Origin: Promethearchaeota archaeon
Lineage (GTDB): Archaea > Asgardarchaeota > Lokiarchaeia > Sigynarchaeales > SOKP01
Length of the DNA stretch: 5,636 nucleotides
Assembly (NCBI GenBank): GCA_030668025.1
Contig: DAOUUT010000247.1
Location: 1-5,636 of the forward strand
Reading direction: 5' to 3'
Shown: piece by piece, positions 4,894-5,636 of the stretch
How positions within the stretch are numbered: the stretch's first letter is position 1
Layout: each line of letters starts with the position of its first letter
Translations under genes and position numbers: made by a program
The notes under the pieces: generated by a model
What the model was told of the DNA's origin: nothing
The model's database searches: none
Seen by the model: the letters and a program-made list of their open reading frames with translations, nothing else

Positions 4894-5373
4894 TTAATCT
4901 TTTTGAAACACGATCATAAATTCACAATAGGTATTTCCTGATTGTAAACTGCAATCTACTTCTTGAGCGAAACAATGTATATTAGTCATTCTTTCAACCA
5001 AACCGGCTAATAAACCCGCTTCGAAGGAACAAAAACTTCCTTCTGTTTTAATTCCTCTATTGATAAGATCTTTAATTGAAGAATGCCCTCTTAGTTTCAA
5101 TTGAACTAATTCCTCTGAACTTTCCGTAATCTCGACCTCTCCTAAATTATATTCGGTGATTTTTTCTTTTAATGCTTCAGGTATGTTTTGAACGTCTTTA
5201 AGTTGTTTTACTTTTAGTATGGTTCCCAATTCATGACCTAAATAGTAAAATATAGCTTCTAATTGGTGACCAAGAGCTAATAAAGCCCCTACTTTCATAT
5301 CTCCAATCTCTTTTCCATCTTCCAAATGTTTTCTCATTTGTATTAAAATTTTCGAAAGCAACGATCTATCCAT
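4894..5373 (-). CDS. V4R-domain protein (TRAPP/Bet3-like fold)
   Basis: A 159-residue protein that is essentially one V4R (4-vinyl reductase) domain. The N-terminal half is helical with the family's Gly-rich helices (KVGALLALGHQLEAIFYYLG, 27-46). The C-terminal half has the diagnostic pattern FCSFEAGLLAGLVERM (114-129) and then EVDCSLQSGNTYCEFMIVF (138-156). C115, C141 and C150 are the family's conserved cysteines, possibly metal-binding; C134 is an extra one. V4R domains bind small hydrophobic or metal ligands in several archaeal and bacterial proteins and share their fold with Bet3-type TRAPP subunits. The exact role here is unknown, and reductase activity should not be assumed. The start has GTGAG (5387-5383) at suitable spacing. 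It lies 35 bp after the thioredoxin-like gene on the same strand, so an operon is likely, although a TATA-like box also sits between them. No fused HTH or GAF domain is present. Confidence 0.8.
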   Translation of the reverse strand: MDRSLLSKILIQMRKHLEDGKEIGDMKVGALLALGHQLEAIFYYLGHELGTILKVKQLKDVQNIPEALKEKITEYNLGEVEITESSEELVQLKLRGHSSIKDLINRGIKTEGSFCSFEAGLLAGLVERMTNIHCFAQEVDCSLQSGNTYCEFMIVFQKD

Positions 5374-5400
5374 TTTTTTAAACTCACTTTTGTTTATTTT

Positions 5401-5408
5401 TTTTATAA
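5401..5408 (-). promoter_or_regulatory. Possible internal TATA box before the V4R gene
   Basis: Read leftward this is TTATAAAA, immediately after the stop codon of the upstream thioredoxin-like gene and about 32 nt from the V4R ATG. Transcription from it would start around 5379 with almost no leader and would exclude the GTGAG ribosome binding site. Translation from a longer operon transcript is therefore equally likely. Confidence 0.3.
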
Positions 5409-5636
5409 TTATATTTTTACGGAGGAAATAAACCCAAATAATATCGCGTCAATAATATCCTCCTCTTGAATATTTAAACTTAACCTTCTCTCTGCCACAA
5501 TTACCGTAGGCAAGGAGGTGATTTTATATTCGGTAGTTAATTTGTAATTCTTTTCTACATCTATTTTTTCAATATACAATTTTTTACCAAACATTGATAT
5601 ATTAATTCTCTTCAACATTTCTTCTACTGGTTTACA
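5409..5636 (-). CDS. Thioredoxin/glutaredoxin-like protein, 5' end cut by window edge
   Basis: The reading frame continues to the last base of the window; the in-frame Met at 5618 is internal, not the start. The visible 75 residues begin CKPVEEMLKRI. This fits the second Cys of a thioredoxin-fold CxxC site and the helix that follows it; the first Cys would lie outside. A strand with IEKIDVEKN follows, then ITSLPTVIV, the cis-proline loop that packs against the active site (SLPT), then a closing strand and helix. Length and order fit the small single-domain archaeal thioredoxin/glutaredoxin-like proteins, which act in thiol-disulfide exchange. After the cis-Pro strand the usual Gly-rich turn is replaced by AERRLSLN, so the end is somewhat atypical. 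It is upstream of, and probably co-transcribed with, the cysteine-rich V4R gene, so a redox link is possible but inferred. Confidence 0.7.
   Translation of the reverse strand, partial: CKPVEEMLKRINISMFGKKLYIEKIDVEKNYKLTTEYKITSLPTVIVAERRLSLNIQEEDIIDAILFGFISSVKI

Noticed and set aside
4878..4941. Possible leftover of a box C/D RNA (ATGATGG near 4880, CTGA at 4938)
   Set aside because: The C box has a mismatch, no terminal stem is seen, and the D box is within the V4R coding region, so it is best explained by chance.

Overview
The window looks like a piece of an AT-rich archaeal chromosome, most likely from the Asgard group (a Lokiarchaeia-like genome is my best guess; the sequence cannot prove it). 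The archaeal signs are a TATA-binding protein gene (tbp), TTTATAAA-type promoter boxes, very AT-rich gaps and oligo-T terminators. The Asgard signs are a Ras/Rab-type small GTPase with all five G motifs, a probable longin-like plus winged-helix protein, a V4R (TRAPP/Bet3-fold) protein, and a TBP whose first repeat reads closer to eukaryotic TBP than to euryarchaeal TBP.

Layout. At the left edge a GIY-YIG nuclease-domain gene runs leftward (14-298). It is divergent from a longin-like/winged-helix gene (520-1137, TTG start). Next comes a DegT-family PLP aminotransferase (1243-2376) with its own TATA box and a palindrome, and 25 bp behind it a small acylphosphatase (2402-2674), probably co-transcribed. 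An unrecognised 128-residue ORF follows (2748-3134), then a gap rich in inverted repeats, then the small GTPase (3263-3799). The tbp gene (3973-4662) is preceded by three TTTATAAA boxes, two of them inside an exact 16-bp direct repeat. tbp converges on a leftward pair: a V4R protein (4894-5373) and, upstream of it, a thioredoxin-like protein cut by the window edge (5409-5636, 5' end missing). A T-rich terminator and a 13-bp inverted repeat separate the converging units.

How the parts may relate. Longin-like, Rab-like and V4R/TRAPP-like proteins belong to families that in eukaryotes act together in small-GTPase regulation and membrane traffic. Their presence within 5 kb is notable, but they sit in separate transcription units and on both strands, so a functional link is inference. 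The aminotransferase, acylphosphatase and nuclease look like ordinary metabolic or housekeeping genes. No tRNA, rRNA, CRISPR array or insertion sequence was seen. No gap exceeds 300 bases; the longest are 299-519 and 4663-4893.
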